A stretch of 64,000 nucleotides of DNA from Locusta migratoria (taxonomy: Eukaryota > Arthropoda > Insecta > Orthoptera > Acrididae). The stretch is from the NCBI GenBank assembly GCA_026315105.1, contig CM048746.1, positions 351,386,548 through 351,450,547 on the forward strand, given 5' to 3'. Numbering within the stretch: the stretch's first letter is position 1; each line of letters begins with the position of its first letter. Positions 12,251 through 22,617 of this stretch are shown here, piece after piece. Both the position numbers and the translations under genes were made by a program. The notes below the pieces were generated by a model. That model was not told where the DNA came from. It searched no databases and saw only the letters and a list, made by a program, of their open reading frames with translations.

Positions 12251-12563
12251 GGGGAGCACAAACTAAAAATAGATCAGAAGGCACATATTGACTTTTTCAT
12301 TTCTCTCTTCTCTTCTGCTTTGCTGGAAACCATTGTTTAGCAAATAAATCTTTACACAACACAAAATGGGAATGTGCTTAACTGTGCCAGAAGTGAAGAA
12401 TTTCTTGGTAAATTTTATCATGTGTCACACCAAATATCATAGGATTATAACCTGTTGATCTGCAAACGCTGCTATCTGAATGTATTCGATAGGAACAGCA
12501 TGCCGGTGAGTCGATTTGAAATAATTATGAGTAAAAAATACAAATCGCTATCATGATGAAAAT

Positions 12564-12650
12564 TGTAAAAGGAAAACAAAGTATATTTGTTTCAAATGTA
12601 ATGAACCTTTGTGCTCTGACTATTTCCAACATTTTCACACCAAAAATGAT
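12564..12650 (+). pseudogene. piggyBac-like transposase, C-terminal Cys-rich domain
   Basis: Reads CKRKTKYICFKCNEPLCSDY then FQHFHTK. The pattern Cys-x(7)-Cys-x2-Cys-x4-Cys with a trailing FHT is the RING-like Cys-rich domain at the end of piggyBac-family transposases, which binds transposon-end DNA. No intact catalytic domain precedes it. Confidence 0.7.
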
Positions 12651-12859
12651 GTAACTATTTTTATGAAACTATTGCATGGTGTCCACTGTAGAGGACATCA
12701 TTAAAATTTGAAACGCAGTCATCTAAAAATTACCAATAAATGAATTTCAATTATTTGTAACTGTTGTTTATTAAAATTAAGAACCCATTAAATTTTATTT
12801 CTTTTCAAATTAATTAATGCATGAAAGGGTTAATGTGTGTTGTCAAAACAACATTCTGC

Positions 12860-13325
12860 GAGAACTGACGGATTCGACCTGGCGTAAGATTAAAGTTTGC
12901 AAGAACGTCAGCCCTATCTCAAGACTACTCCGGTGGCGAATAGGCTAGCCCAGTTTGGTATAGGTCAGTACATGCCAAACAAGTCGACGTCATCCTCAGT
13001 GAATCTTCCAGAATCGTTAAAGGGCGTCTGCAGTCAACCCCTGTAAAAAAAATCATCTGGCTGGTATTGCACCTCTAGCAATTCGATGAGAACAGGCTGC
13101 CTACAGAGAGAGGAAAAAATCTATAGTCTCCAGGTTCACCCACTCTATGGGATGCAGCCAGCAGCACAGAGGCTTAAATCTAGAAACAGTTTTCTCACAT
13201 CACCTGAGAACCAGAGTGGCTACAGAACAACAGCAGAAAGCTGGAAGAATGCGTAGGAAATACGTCTCAAGCCTTAGCTGCTGAACAGTGTGGAAGTCTC
13301 TGAACCGACTACGGAAGGTCAAAAG
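12860..13325 (+). pseudogene. Jockey/CR1-like LINE, C-terminal fragment
   Basis: Frame-shifted pieces match the C-terminal third of the LINE at 2884-6251: WLAGIAPLAIR (near 13060), AYRERKKSIVSRFTHSMG (13095-13150), then a region ending KSLNRLRKVKSSG (13300-13330). No complete domain and no tail, so it is a dead 5'- and 3'-truncated fragment. Confidence 0.6.
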
Positions 13326-14384
13326 CAGTGGCGGTTCGTGTAGATTTTTCTAGAGGATTCAAAGGAAGATGGAGTAAAACAAGTGAGGTAGCAAAATAAT
13401 TGATATACAGAAATAATATTCCGTTCAAAGCATAACATTCTCGCTTGCATTAATTCACCGCTAGCTGAAAATTTCCATAAACGTTTGGGTACCATTACAA
13501 TGAAATTGTGAAAAGTCCCCATAAATCCCTGTGTACAAAAGATTTTAAACAAGGTCAAGGTTCATAAAAATGTTTTATCTTTTTCGCGAAACGGTTAGTT
13601 TTATGATTAGAAAAGTTATATACTCTACAATTTTTTCTGCGCTATCTACAAAAACTGTTCTGATACTTTTTTACCCCTAATATTTACAGTTCTGAGAAAA
13701 AGTCGTTTCAAAGTTGTCCTCTCAATTCTATGTACTCGTTTCCATGCCACCTATGAGGTCCTGTACTTGGCGCAGTTTTTTTAACGTGGTTTCCCGGGTA
13801 GGCCTACTCCAAGATCTACTTTACTGTTTTAATAGAATCTCAGAACTTATTTAATAAACTTCTTTTTCTTTTACATTCTCATGAGTCGACGTAAATTGTT
13901 GCAACAGCGAGCTCAAAAGCACCACAAAATTTAATGCAGTCCATAATTGTAGAGTGTTTGTGAATTTTAACTTTGTGCCTTTCAAATGACTGCCTGTAAG
14001 CACTGTCAAGTTGTTGTGTAATATCGTGTTCACCTAAGAGGTTGTGCTCTCGTTTCACAGTCAGATTTGATACAGAACGCTCATGGTTCTTTAACTTCTT
14101 TGTTAAATGTCCGAGATCGTCAACGCCTTTTACACTTCCAAATTATTTCTCACTCTAAATTTTCTTTAGAGAACACGAGAAACAGTAAAACTTGTTTGTA
14201 ATTTCACAACCATACATCCAATATTTTCTCCCAAAAGTGTCTGGTTTGGAAGTTTTTACAATTTCTTTACTTTTGTTATTAGTTTTTTTTACTATTTATT
14301 TCCAATCCATTCGCTTTTGTCGGTAATAAATGTCTAGAATCTGGCGTTTTCCCTGATTAGCTCAAAATTTCGAAAGTTATACCC
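13326..14384. other. AT-rich intron, nothing recognised
   Basis: About 1 kb of AT-rich sequence with short chance frames on both strands. No repeat I can name. Confidence 0.55.
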
Positions 14385-15773
14385 ATATATAAAATGGAGC
14401 AAAAGCATCCCCCTGAAAACTACAGACCAGTCTGTATTGTTCCTATCTTTTCAAAAATATTTGAAGCAATTGTACACAATCAACTTAGTAACTACTTTGA
14501 AAAAAAAAAAAAATAACCTCATCAGTGCTTTAAACAAGGGAAAAATACTACTTCAGCGGTCCTTCAGATTGTTGACCATACACTATTGCATTTGAAAATA
14601 AACATACAGTCTCGCTGGAACTACGTGACCTGAGTAAGGCGTTTGACTGTATCCCCTTTGACATCTTAATAAGCAAATTACAAGATTACGGAATAAAAAA
14701 CAGAAAATTAGAAATAATGAAGTTATATTTAGGTAATAGGAGACAGTTTGTTTTGGTACAAAACATTCTGCCATGAAAATAGTCACTTCTGGTGTGCCTC
14801 AGGGCTCAGTCCTGGGACCATTCTTTTTCACTGTTGCAATTAATGATCTGCCACTATTTGTTAAACCTGAATCAGTTATGTTCTTTGCAGATGATACAAC
14901 TATAATCACCTCTGATCAAGAATTAACACAGTTAAACCAAAAATCACAGAACAGTCTCTCCTTAACACTAAACTGGTTCTCAGCTAATAAATTAATATGC
15001 AATCCCGAGAAAACACAGCATCTGGAGTTGGAACTTTCTAAAGAAATGGAGCCAAAGTCTGTAAAGCTACTGGAGATGTATATTGATGCTAAACTTAACT
15101 CGCAACCACGTATCAATCACATCTGCCCAAAATTATCTCATATGGAAATTGGCTGACCTGGTGAGTAGGGAATATATCAGGGCAGCTGATTTTGGACTTT
15201 CTCAGTCCCACATAGCTTATGGGCTGTTACTTTGGGGTCAGTCAGGTCAAGTCAGTGATATGTTAGTGATACAAAAAAAGGAGATAAGAATTACGTGTAA
15301 CGTTGGTTCAAGGGAACACTGTCGACCACTGTTCATTATTATGAAAATCTTGTCGGTGGTAAATCTTTATATCTACACATCATTGATTTATGCTAAAAAA
15401 TATTGCAGAGTTTATTACCAGAGAGGGTATACATAGTCAAGAACAAGAAATAAAGATTGATAAAAAAAGACAAACTTACAAAATAAACTGTTCAAATTTT
15501 TTTGCCAAATTTCCACCCTCTGCAACATGTACACCATTTAATAACGTTAAAATCAAATTGTACCAGTGGTTGATGAACAACCCATGCTACAGCATAAAAG
15601 AATTTTTAGACATTTCTAATACAGAAACAGAATTTTAATGTTATCATTGTACAGCTGCCTAGAAAATTGATTAATGCAGGATAAATAACTTGTATAAGTA
15701 TTATAATAATTAATGTAATGTATACCATTGTGTATATGACATGTGGTCAACGGCAAATAAATAATCTGAATTA
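14385..15773 (+). mobile_element. Non-LTR LINE (CR1/jockey group), 5'-truncated
   Basis: Reverse transcriptase remains in several frames: ENYRPVCIVPIFSKIFEAIV (near 14418), LSKAFDCIPFDILISKLQDY (near 14630), GVPQGSVLGPFFFTVAINDL (14795) and FFADDTTIITSDQ (14880), the last two being RT boxes 4 and 5 with the catalytic FADD. The thumb/C-terminal part gives AAYFGLSQSHIAYGLLLWG-like sequence (15180-15240) and NNVKIKLYQWLMNN (15540-15575). The sequence ends near GGCAAATAAATAATC, an A-rich tail. At least four frameshifts; inactive. A run of 13 A at 14502-14514 disrupts the frame. Confidence 0.8.
14773..15156 (+). pseudogene. LINE reverse-transcriptase core fragment
   Basis: A 127-codon open segment with RT motifs PQGSVLGPFFFTVAINDLPL, FFADDTTI and ALNWFSANKLICN-like (LNWFSANKLICNPEKTQHL). 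The catalytic aspartates are intact. The first codon is not a true start; the preceding part of the same domain is in another frame. Confidence 0.8.
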
Positions 15774-16046
15774 ACTTGATATCTGGTATTGGTCTCCATA
15801 AGACCTTGATATGAAGCTTCTCTTGAAGTGAAAGGGAAGAGAAATTAGTCTCTCTTAGCCTGTGACTGTATTATCACACATATTAACTGCACAATTAACA
15901 GAGCACAAAACTGACAACTCAAGTCTTCAAACTCACAGCTGCATATCAAATCATCGTGCCGTCGTGCCTCGTGCGTGGCCAGCTGTAAAAGCTGTTGGAT
16001 GAAGGACTGGGGAGAAAGAGGAATTGCACGCTACCGAGTTGCGGCA

Positions 16047-17450
16047 GCCACTCCTGGCCATTAAAACTGATACACTACGAACATGACGTGCTATAGACGC
16101 GAAATTTAACAGACAGGAAGAAGATGCTCTGATATGCAAATGACTAGGCTTTTCAGAGCATTCACACAATGTTGGCGCTGGTGGCGACACCTACAAGGTG
16201 ATGACATGAGGAAAGTTTCCACCCGATTTCTCATAGACAAACAGCAGGTGTCCGGCGTTGCCTGGTGAAACGTTGTTGTGATGGCTCGTGTAAGGAGGAG
16301 AAATGCATACCATCACGTTTCCGACTTTGATAAAGGTTGGATTGTAGCCTATCACGATTGCGGTTTATCGTTTCGCGACATTGCTGCTCGCGTTGGTCGT
16401 GATCCAATGACTGTTAGCAGAATATAGAATCGGTGGGGTCAGGAGGGCAATACGGATCCCGACGGCCTCGTATCACTAGCAGTCGAAATGACAGGCATCT
16501 TATCCTCATGGCTGTAACGGATCGTGGAGTCACGTCTCGATCCCTGAGTCAACAGACGGGGGCGTTTGAAAGGCAACAACCATCTGCACGAACAGTTCTA
16601 CGACGTTTGCAGCAGCATGGACTATCAGCTCGGAGACGATGGCTGCGGTTACCCTTGACGCTGCATCACAGACAGGAGCGCCTGCGATGGTGAGCGCAAC
16701 GACGAACCTGGGTGCACGAATGGCAAAACGTTTTTTTTTTTTTTTTCGGATGAATCCAGGATCTGTTTGCAGCATCATGAAGGTCGCATCCGATTGGCGA
16801 CATCGCGGTGAACGCACATTGGAAGCGTGTATTCGCCATCGCAGTACTGGCGTATCACCTGGCGTGATCGTGTGGGGTGCCATTGGTTACACGTATTGGT
16901 GACCTCTTGTTCGCATCGACGTTACTTTGAACAGTGGCCATTACATTTCAGATGTGTTAAGACCCGTGGCTCTACCCTTCATCCGATCCCTGCGAAACCC
17001 TACATTTCATCAGGATAATGCACGACTGCATGTTGCAGGTCCTGTACGGGCCTTTCTGGATAGAGAAAATGTTCGACTGCTGCCGTGGCCAGCACATTCT
17101 CCAGATCTGCCACCAATTGAAAACGTCTGGCAAATGGTGGCCGAGCAACTGGTTCGTTACAGTACGCCAGTCACTACTCCTGATGAACTGTGGTATCGTG
17201 TTGAAGCTGCATGGGCATCTGTACCTGTACACACCATCCAAGCTCTGATTGACTCAGTGCCCAGGCGTATCAAGGCCGTTATTACAGCCAGAGGTGGTTG
17301 TTCCGGGTACTGATTTGTCAGGATCTATGCACCCAAATTGCGTGAAAATGTAATAACATGTCAGTTCTGGTATAATATATTTGTCCAATGAATACCCGTT
17401 TATCATCTGCATTTCTTCTTGGTGTAGCAATTTTAATGGTCAGTAGTGTA
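16047..17450 (+). mobile_element. Tc1-like DNA transposon, copy 1
   Basis: Terminal inverted repeats are visible: left about 16048-16075 (TGGCCATTAAAACTGATACA) and right 17421-17450 (GGTGTAGCAATTTTAATGGT then CAGTAGTGTA). The right end abuts TA. The transposase frame starts at ATG 16281 (MARVRRRNAYHHVSDFDKGW) and ends at 17313. Relative to the second copy at 34.0-35.3 kb, it has a Trp codon turned to TAG near 16425 and a run of 15 T at 16732-16746 that shifts the frame. Inactive. Confidence 0.88.
16281..17313 (+). pseudogene. Tc1-like transposase, copy 1, broken
   Basis: N-terminal helix-turn-helix (CGLSFRDIAARVGRDPMTVS), then a linker, then the DDE catalytic domain. The first catalytic region (equivalent to FSDESRF) is ruined by the poly-T run. 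The rest is open from 16927: GHYISDVLRPVALPFIRSLR, FHQDNARLHVAGPVRAFL with the second catalytic Asp, and SPDLPPIENVWQMVAEQLV with the third acidic residue (Glu), a D-x34-E-type spacing. It ends RGGCSGY. DDE transposases cut and join transposon ends in the nucleus. Confidence 0.85.
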
Positions 17451-17862
17451 TAACTGCCTCCTCTGTCCCTCACACTGTACCTTCGAGGACTTATACATGG
17501 CGTCATGTAAGAAGGCGCTTCCGCGCATTGAGGCGGAGCGGTAGGGGAAGCGTAGATGGGAGGGGCTACGGCCGAGCGCCAACAGTTGCGCCTGCGGGAG
17601 AAACATTGCGTTACGCGCGGCTAGCTACGCGCCTATAGAATGAACATTACTGGTTGCCAGAGAGGTAATGGAGGGGGATGCGCAGAACGGCTGAAAAATG
17701 GGCCGCCTTCGTAGGCGACGCCGACTATAACATCAGCACAACAAAACGCTATTGGTGTAGTCTAGTTTTGGGCTAAGAATATGTAAAAACCTTTCTTTAA
17801 TGTGTAGGTATTTTATGATGGCTCTGACACGAATGGGAAGTAAGGTAGCTGCGTGTACTTAC
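17451..17862. other. GC-rich intron downstream of exon C
   Basis: About 410 bp. The part at 17515-17700 is GC-rich (GCGCATTGAGGCGGAGCGG, AACAGTTGCGCCTGCGGG) but has no long open frame. I see no exon; no splice-site pair with an extended receptor-like frame. Confidence 0.5.
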
Positions 17863-17981
17863 CGCGCGGTGAAGCCCCTCGGCGAGTCGACGTGCACGGC
17901 GGCCTGGAAGAGCACGGCCCAGACCAGCCAGTAGGTGCGGAACAGCGAGAAGCGGTGGTTGGGCGCCGGCGCGGCCTGCTG
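17863..17981 (-). CDS. Nmdar2: NMDA receptor subunit 2, exon C (M2 pore loop), partial gene
   Basis: 119-nt internal exon. It encodes a short Ala/Pro/Gln-rich linker (QQAAPAPNH), then RFSLFRTYWLVWAVLFQAAV and HVDSPRGFTAR, the re-entrant M2 pore loop of a GluN2-like cation channel subunit. The acceptor is a pyrimidine run followed by three CAG triplets in a row, so the exact start may vary by one or two codons. The donor is CG|GTAAGT. The exon begins in phase 0, which matches the end of the exon at 36162, and ends two bases into an Arg codon. The next exon (M3, with the SYTANLAAF-type gate) is not in the window. At the pore N-site the residue is Gln followed by Ala, where vertebrate GluN2 has Asn-Asn. 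GC content is far above the flanking intron, as in the other two exons. The family call rests on direct recognition of the pore motif and on the three matching exons. Confidence 0.93.
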
Positions 17982-18298
17982 CTGGGGGAGAAGGCGGCAC
18001 ACGTTAGGCAGCGGGCACTCACTAGCTGGCAGCAGTTCTTACATCACAAACAGAAATTTATCTCCCTCCACTGAAACTCGCTGTCACATTAGCCAATGGG
18101 CGACCATCTGGAAAGTGACTCTTACATTACAGATAAAGGGCGAAGCTGATTGTTTCCGTGTAAAAAGCAAGTTTTGGCAAGCTGTTGGGTTCCCCAGGCG
18201 GCCGGCTAACAGTTTGGACCTAGTGAATGGAATACAGGTCGTTAGGAAAACCCTAATCTGCTCGGAAACAGGAAACGGCGGTCTTGGGCAAGTACCAA
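17982..18298. other. Intron adjoining exon C
   Basis: Start of the 18.2-kb intron between exons B and C as read on the minus strand (its 3' end). The pyrimidine tract and CAG triplets next to exon C lie at 17982-17999. No other feature recognised. Confidence 0.55.
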
Positions 18299-18547
18299 GC
18301 GAGGTGGCGCAGTGGTAACACACTGGACTCGCATTCGGAAGGATGGTGGTTCAAATCCACCTCCGGCCATCCTGATTTAGGTTTTCCGTGATTTCCCTAA
18401 ATCACCCCAGGCAAATGCCGGGATGGTTCTTTTCAAAGGGCGCGGCCGATTTCCTTCCATATCCTTACCCAAACATTCCGAGCGTAAGCTCCGTCTCTAA
18501 TGACCACGCTGTCGACGGGACATTAAACTCCAAGCTTCCTTCCTTCT
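18299..18547 (+). mobile_element. tRNA-like SINE with CTTCCTTCC tail
   Basis: tRNA-like head (GGTGGCGCAGTGGTAACACA box A, GGTTCAAATCCACC box B, 18303-18368), then a body with GATTTAGGTTTTCCGTGATT and CGACGGGACATTAAACTCCA, ending CTTCCTTCCTTCTT. The body beyond the tRNA module is a widespread insect SINE layout. Target duplication not identified. Confidence 0.75.
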
Positions 18548-18728
18548 TGGGCGAGTGAGGGCGGCTATCCCAGATTGCAAATGAAATACAATATAGCCAC
18601 ATACATCATTCTAAAAATCCATACAAAATCAGTGAATGATCATACGGCAAATATAATTATATGAATGTATTCAGGAGAATCAAACGCCGTAATTACAATT
18701 TCAGTATCCCTTACAGATAAAAAGCCCA

Positions 18729-18923
18729 GCCGGCCGCGGTGGCCGAGGGGACTGAGGCGCTCCAGTCACGGTCTGCACGGCCACTACGGTCGGGGGTTCG
18801 AATCCCCCCTCGGGCATGGATATTTGTGCTGTCCTTAGGTAGTTCATAAGTAGTTTATAAGCTTAGGGACTGATAACCCCGTAGTTAAGTCCCATAGGTT
18901 CTACAAACATTTGATTTTTTTTA
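18729..18923 (+). mobile_element. tRNA-derived SINE, family A
   Basis: Full-length family A copy with intact A and B boxes. Perfect 10-bp target duplication AAAAAGCCCA (18719-18728 and 18924-18933). Confidence 0.92.
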
Positions 18924-18933
18924 AAAAAGCCCA

Positions 18934-20010
18934 TAAATTTCAGTACTATAATAATAGTATTATAAGACTTATATTTACAATTATTGATGCGTAGTGTTTA
19001 TCAGCAACAGTTTAAGAAGCAAGTTGGTACACATATTCCTTACTATCAGGCAATAATCGCTTTCGGGGTAAGAACCACCTACGACACATAAGTAAGAAGA
19101 TATGACGTCGTAAACAAAGACAGTCGTGAAAAACGGCCGCATCATGCGATAATATTCTACATCTGCTCCTAAACTAACGGTCCGATTTCTACCAAATTTT
19201 GTACAGATATTCTTTAAGGTCAGGAATCATTTGCTATCATTGTAAAATCTACCTGCGATACATAGTTCATATGATAGCACGTCATAAGTAATGAAAACTG
19301 CCCCATCTTGCGGTGCGTGATGGCGTGATTTTATTCAACTATTTGACAATGAGAGTACTTAGCAACTTGCAATAAACTTTGAATTGCAAATGTTAACGAA
19401 ACTTTTTCTCGCTGAAAACACCAACAAAATGATGAAAGGAAAAAAGTTGATTGCTTACTAATTTTCCGATGTTCACGATGTATATCTACGGTATTTGACA
19501 TGACGTTATAAGTTATTAGTGTACATTGTAAATTGTATTCGCGAGACTATTCACAGACAGTACACATACATACCACTAAATGTTCCTTCGATTCTATATC
19601 ACAGTTCGACATATAGTTCACAACATATTTTACAGACATTAGGCACATATACCACATAATTTAACTTCAAATTTACTTGATAGTATGACACATATTTCAG
19701 GAGCTATAACATCATAAACAATGAAATATCCAAGTAACTGCTATTATTCCACATCTCCTCATAAAATAATTGACCAATTTCAACTAAACGTGGTACACAT
19801 ATTGCTTACTATCAAACAATTACCTACGACACTTAGTTCAGGACATATGACGTCGTATATAATAAGTCACAATAAAAGTTTCCCCATCATAGGACGCGTG
19901 ATTTACGAGACTTCATTCATTCACTGTTCATTCATTGGAGAGAATTTCGTAATATTACTCTCTACAGTATCTCTCTGGTTGACAGATTCTCGATGTACCG
20001 TTGTCCGCTT
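18934..20010. repeat. Diverged repeated unit, two copies, in AT-rich intron
   Basis: Two related stretches, about 19025-19330 and 19690-19900, share TGGTACACATATT, CTTACTATC, ACCTACGACAC, ATATGACGTCGTA and related words in the same order. They look like diverged copies of one older repeat. The region between them shows nothing else. An open frame of 119 codons at 19721-20080 has no recognisable domain. Confidence 0.6.
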
Positions 20011-20020
20011 AGTGATTAAT

Positions 20021-20220
20021 TCAAAATGTTCAATGTTTGTTAAGCTTATGGGACTTAACTACGGGGTCATCAGTCCCTAAACTTACAAACTACTTATCAA
20101 CTACCTTATACTAAGGACGGCACAAATATCCCTGCCCGAGGGGGGATTCGAACCCCCGACCGTAGTGGCCGTGCAGACCGTGACTGGAGCGCCTCAGTCC
20201 CCTCGGCCACCGCGGCCGAC
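20021..20220 (-). mobile_element. tRNA-derived SINE, family A
   Basis: Full-length minus-strand copy. Perfect 10-bp target duplication AGTGATTAAT (20011-20020 and 20221-20230). Confidence 0.95.
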
Positions 20221-20230
20221 AGTGATTAAT

Positions 20231-21931
20231 TATCATCAAAACCGGAACATTTCATAACAAACCTATTCGTTAGAATGAAGACAAACATGGATGAGGGGAT
20301 TTTATTTTTATGAGCTGAGCATGAAGTAAATAAGTGATGCTGTTCCTGCTGTATAGTTGACAGGTACTGGATGTACCTTTATAAATAAATAAATACCGGA
20401 CAACGCCAGGTCTTCAGCTAGTGCCAAAATAGATCGTTCCATGGCGGCACTGGTCTTTGATAACATTGTCCTTTACTTTATACGATAGTATATGACTGTT
20501 GGGTAGTTAGTATAGCAGTTTATGACTGTTGGACAGTTAGTATGCCGGTTTTGCTTAGTTAAAATTCCGTTTTCTTCAGATACTACTGTATTTTTTATTA
20601 ATTTGATTTTACACCCACTATTTCGTTTATCCATAGATACACTTGTTAATAGCTCATTTTGCGAGTTCTAGCATGATCTCTGCAGTTTATGTTCACTGTT
20701 ATTACACCATGCTCCGAATGAACATAAAGGGCACAATTAGAATAAGTAACTTGTAAATTTTTCTTTTATACGAACTTGTTTATTTTTATTGTTAATTACG
20801 TTTATCACAGTATAGTAGGCTAGTGTATTACCATTTCAAATTTTTACACTTTTCAAGAACCCTGTAAATGTACTTCATCTCTTATCCCTTTAATTCTGTG
20901 CTTGTATTTCGATCTTTTCTGTAATATTTATTATTGTATATTATTCTGTAACTGTTTCCTTTATAGATACGCGAAGAAGGGCAGTAGTTGCTTGAAACCG
21001 GAAATAAATAAATCTGCAACCCTGAAACTTGCAACATTACACTATATCCTTTCAACGCCGCATTTATCACAGGAAGTGTGACTATACGCTGTAAGAACCT
21101 ACATATTGGGTTACGTACGGTTCTGATTTCGTAGGATCGAACTGTACAGGTCTAATTTCATGCCACAGCAACTGCCTTAATTGCAGATATTATCTTTAAC
21201 CTGTGATCTTGTAGTTAAAAACACTCTATGCATAGGATGTAGTTTGCGAAACAAATAAGAAATATTACATAAAATAACTGGTTCATTAATGATAAGGGTT
21301 TTATTCTAACGTTTGAAATTGATGCACGCATAGTCAGAGATTTTGTTTAAGGTTTATTCAGTTAAATCGGTTCCTTATTGGAAGTTGTCAGATGAATTAT
21401 TAGTCGCAAGTAGAATAAAATGGTTAAACAGTTTCATTGTCTGCGATAAGAAATTGGTAGCACTTTTCTCCAACTAAACAATCATAACTTTATGAAACAC
21501 AGAATCAATTTTAATTTCGCGAGCATTCAACATGAAATTGTCAACAGTTAAAAATACTTTAAATTTTCCAAACACGATTTCTACACTCGTAAGTTGTAAA
21601 AACAAACTCATATCAAGTGTACTGGCATACACTTATTATATCCAAATTTAGAGTCCTGAGAAGCGATCGTTCGCTGCGCAGATGTTAACATTCTGCCCGA
21701 TCGAATCACTCCTATAATACGGGAAGGTCCTCCTTTTGCCAAGAATATATATGGAGTTCCATTTCTGCGCACCCTTTCGCTCATCTCCCCTCGCTCCCAA
21801 ACACACACTCCCCACAAATACTGGCCGCTTCCTCATTGGCCGATATCATCCCTTTCAAAACCGCATACATCTTAACATGAGATATTTCTTTAAGAAAATC
21901 TGACAATTTTAACCACTTCCTCACTAATGCA
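20231..21931. other. AT-rich intron with one possible hammerhead remnant
   Basis: Mostly AT-rich, no coding signal. Near 20967-21010 the sequence CGAAGAAGGGCAGTAGTTGC, TTGAAACCGGAAATAAATAA resembles the family of hammerhead-like hairpins found elsewhere in the window, but the CTGA part is lost. Weak. Confidence 0.4.
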
Positions 21932-22617
21932 AGGTATGCCCACAAAGTAAGTTCTGTTTGGTTATATAGACCAAACGCGAACAGATACAGAAAAAATATT
22001 TATTGTATAAAAATTTACAACTGTTAAACTACTTTTCTACATAACTTCCGAAATTTTGTAAGCACTTGTCATAGCGTGGCACAAGTTTTTGTGTGCCTTC
22101 TTCATAGAAGGGTGCCACCTGTGTATTCAACAATGTGGCAAACATGTTCTTTCAGCTCATCATCGTTGAAGTGTTGACCATCAAGGGCAGATTTTAGATA
22201 TAAGAAGAGATGAGTCTTCTTCTCCTTCCCTTAACGTTGCTGCCCGATCTCATCAGGCGAATGTGATCAAACAACTTTTACGGGAATTTCACTGGGATGT
22301 GTTTAATCATCCTCAGTACAGTCTCGCTCCTAGCGACTTTCTTCTTACACCTAAAACTTGTCCATGGTGATCAACACTTCAGCGATGATGACGAGCTGGA
22401 AGAACATGTTACCATATGGTTGAATACACAGGCGGCAACCTTCTACGAAGATGGCATACAGAGACTTCTGCCACGCTATGACAAATGCTTACAAAATTTC
22501 GGAAGCTATATAGAAAAGTAGTTTAATAGTTGTATATTTTTGTACAATAAATATTTTTTCTGATCTGTACACGTTCGTTTTATATGACCCAACGGAACTT
22601 ACTTTGTGGAAATACCT
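21932..22617. mobile_element. Palindromic mariner derivative
   Basis: The ends are mariner-type terminal repeats (AGGTATGCCCACAAAGTAAG at the left and its inverse at the right). The right half on the plus strand encodes the C-terminal half of a mariner transposase (22225-22521: HWDVFNHPQYSLAPSDF, DDDELEEHVTIWLNTQAATF, RLLPRYDKCLQNFGSYIEK). The left half (21932 to about 22200) is an inverted, diverged copy of the same 3' region, so both arms carry the transposase C-terminus pointing outward. The unpaired centre is about 22216-22320. The N-terminal and main catalytic regions are absent; it cannot code for a working enzyme but could be mobilised in trans. Confidence 0.82.
22225..22521 (+). pseudogene. 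Mariner transposase C-terminal fragment
   Basis: Frame-shifted pieces: HQANVIKQLLREFHWDVF then NHPQYSLAPSDFLL (third catalytic Asp region of the D34D type), followed in another frame by DDDELEEHVTIWLNTQ, AATFYEDGIQRLLPRYDK, CLQNFGSYIEK and a stop. The C-terminus matches the standard mariner ending. No N-terminal part. Confidence 0.8.

Larger units (their letters stand above)
10573..12829 (+). mobile_element. piggyBac-like DNA transposon, internally deleted
   Basis: The ends are CCCTTTCACGCA (10573) and TGCATGAAAGGG (12818-12829), inverted at 11 of 12 positions. Each is flanked by TTAA (10569-10572, 12830-12833), the classic piggyBac target. Inside on the plus strand are an acidic N-terminal region (11985-12250, DLPEDSDYSLADDSEADDDW), a short piece INLYTTQNGNVLNCARSEEF (about 12340-12410) and a C-terminal Cys-rich domain (12564-12650). 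The catalytic core is missing. Two SINEs (10902-11097 and 11639-11927) are inserted. Four imperfect TCCACT/AGTGGA-type short inverted motifs (10660, 11590, 12680) may be subterminal repeats. Confidence 0.85.

Noticed and set aside
1..17800. The next Nmdar2 exon (M3 segment) downstream of exon C
   Set aside because: I searched the minus strand for a frame like the conserved TANLAAF gate and found none; it must lie beyond the window.
17853..18318. Plus-strand and alternative minus-strand frames over exon C (Arg/Pro-rich)
   Set aside because: Shadows of the GC-rich exon; only the frame with FRTYWLVWAVLFQ fits the phase of the neighbouring exons.
19721..20080. 119-codon open frame as a gene
   Set aside because: It overlaps a SINE and an AT-rich old repeat; no domain or codon pattern supports it.
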